Source: an uncultured Ruminococcus sp. (GTDB lineage Bacteria; Bacillota_A; Clostridia; Oscillospirales; Ruminococcaceae). From it: 6,715 nt of DNA. This document shows positions 6,593 to 6,715 of this stretch, piece by piece. Each line of letters begins with the position of its first letter. Positions within the stretch are counted from its first letter, which is position 1. The notes beneath the pieces were generated by a model. That model saw nothing but the letters and a program-made list of their open reading frames with translations, did not search any database and was not told where the DNA came from. The position numbers and the translations under genes are program-made. The DNA lies in the NCBI GenBank assembly GCA_946629405.1, contig CAMOXW010000028.1:1-6715 (forward strand), given 5' to 3'.

Positions 6593-6715
6593 CAATAACC
6601 GCCTTACGGCGGTTATTGCCCTGAACTTTGTTCAGGGAGCGCAAATTCTTTATAAAATATGGAATTTGCGCATCACATTTCTTTATGTCATGCTCATTTT
6701 GCCCTGTCGGGCAAA
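6593..6715. other. Series of back-to-back hairpins; candidate structured RNA or interspersed palindromic element (cut by right edge)
   Basis: Five inverted repeats follow one another almost without gaps. (1) CAATAACCGCC (6593-6603) with GGCGGTTATTG (6608-6618), 11 bp, loop TTAC. (2) CCCTGAAC (6619-6626) with GTTCAGGG (6630-6637), 8 bp, loop TTT. (3) GCGCAAATTC (6639-6648) with GAATTTGCGC (6662-6671), 10 bp, 13-nt AT-rich loop. (4) A weaker one, ATCACAT (6672-6678) with ATGTCAT (6685-6691), one C-C mismatch; it can extend to GC/GC by borrowing two bases of stem 3. (5) TTTGCCC (6698-6704) with GGGCAAA (6709-6715), 7 bp, ending at the window edge. Both strands have early stops, so it is not coding, and no T-run follows the stems, so they are not ordinary terminators. 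Overlapping TATAAT boxes just upstream (6575-6585) hint at plus-strand transcription. I do not recognise the family. Confidence 0.6.

Noticed and set aside
6593..6618. First hairpin of the right-edge chain as a rho-independent terminator
   Set aside because: It is followed by GCCCTGAAC rather than a T-run, and on the other strand by GAGGACAC, so it is not a standard terminator either way.
6593..6715. CRISPR array
   Set aside because: The units differ in sequence and length and there are no regular spacers.

Overview
The window looks like part of the chromosome of a Gram-positive, fibre-degrading anaerobe of the Ruminococcus type (Oscillospiraceae; R. flavefaciens, R. albus and R. champanellensis are the nearest familiar examples). 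The main reason is a secreted GH10 xylanase with the order signal peptide, CBM22, GH10, Thr-rich linker and type I dockerin. The dockerin has the Ruminococcus look, with a long spacer between its two calcium loops and an ending close to 'DALAIQQYKLGLI'. Large BspA-type leucine-rich-repeat surface proteins fit the same group. The species cannot be fixed from the sequence alone.

Layout. (1) Positions 1-353, minus strand: the first 117 codons of an AEC-family (auxin efflux carrier / malate permease type) transporter, running off the left edge. (2) 354-519: a divergent intergenic region with one sigma-A-type promoter facing each way. (3) 520-2703 and 2690-4312, plus strand: two paralogous, overlapping BspA-like LRR genes that form an operon. 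Each product has a signal peptide, LRR_5-type repeats, one transmembrane helix and a charged C-terminal tail predicted to be cytoplasmic. Together they hold three copies of one roughly 280- to 380-residue module, two in the first protein and one in the second. (4) 4319-4350: a strong intrinsic terminator between convergent genes. (5) 4365-6341, minus strand: the cellulosomal xylanase, with a near-consensus promoter at 6378-6406. (6) 6407-6592: AT-rich sequence with no gene seen. (7) 6593-6715: a compact series of back-to-back hairpins running to the window edge, not coding and not a normal terminator.

How the genes relate. The two LRR genes are probably translated in a coupled way and their products probably sit together in the membrane with repeats outside the cell, perhaps in adhesion or ligand binding. 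The xylanase is exported and should attach through its dockerin to a scaffoldin cohesin to cut xylan. It has its own promoter and converges on the LRR operon, so a functional link between the two is only a possibility. The AEC gene is transcribed separately. The least explained parts are the hairpin series at the right edge, the histone-H1-like tail of the second LRR protein with its poly-A tracts, and the triplicated LRR module.
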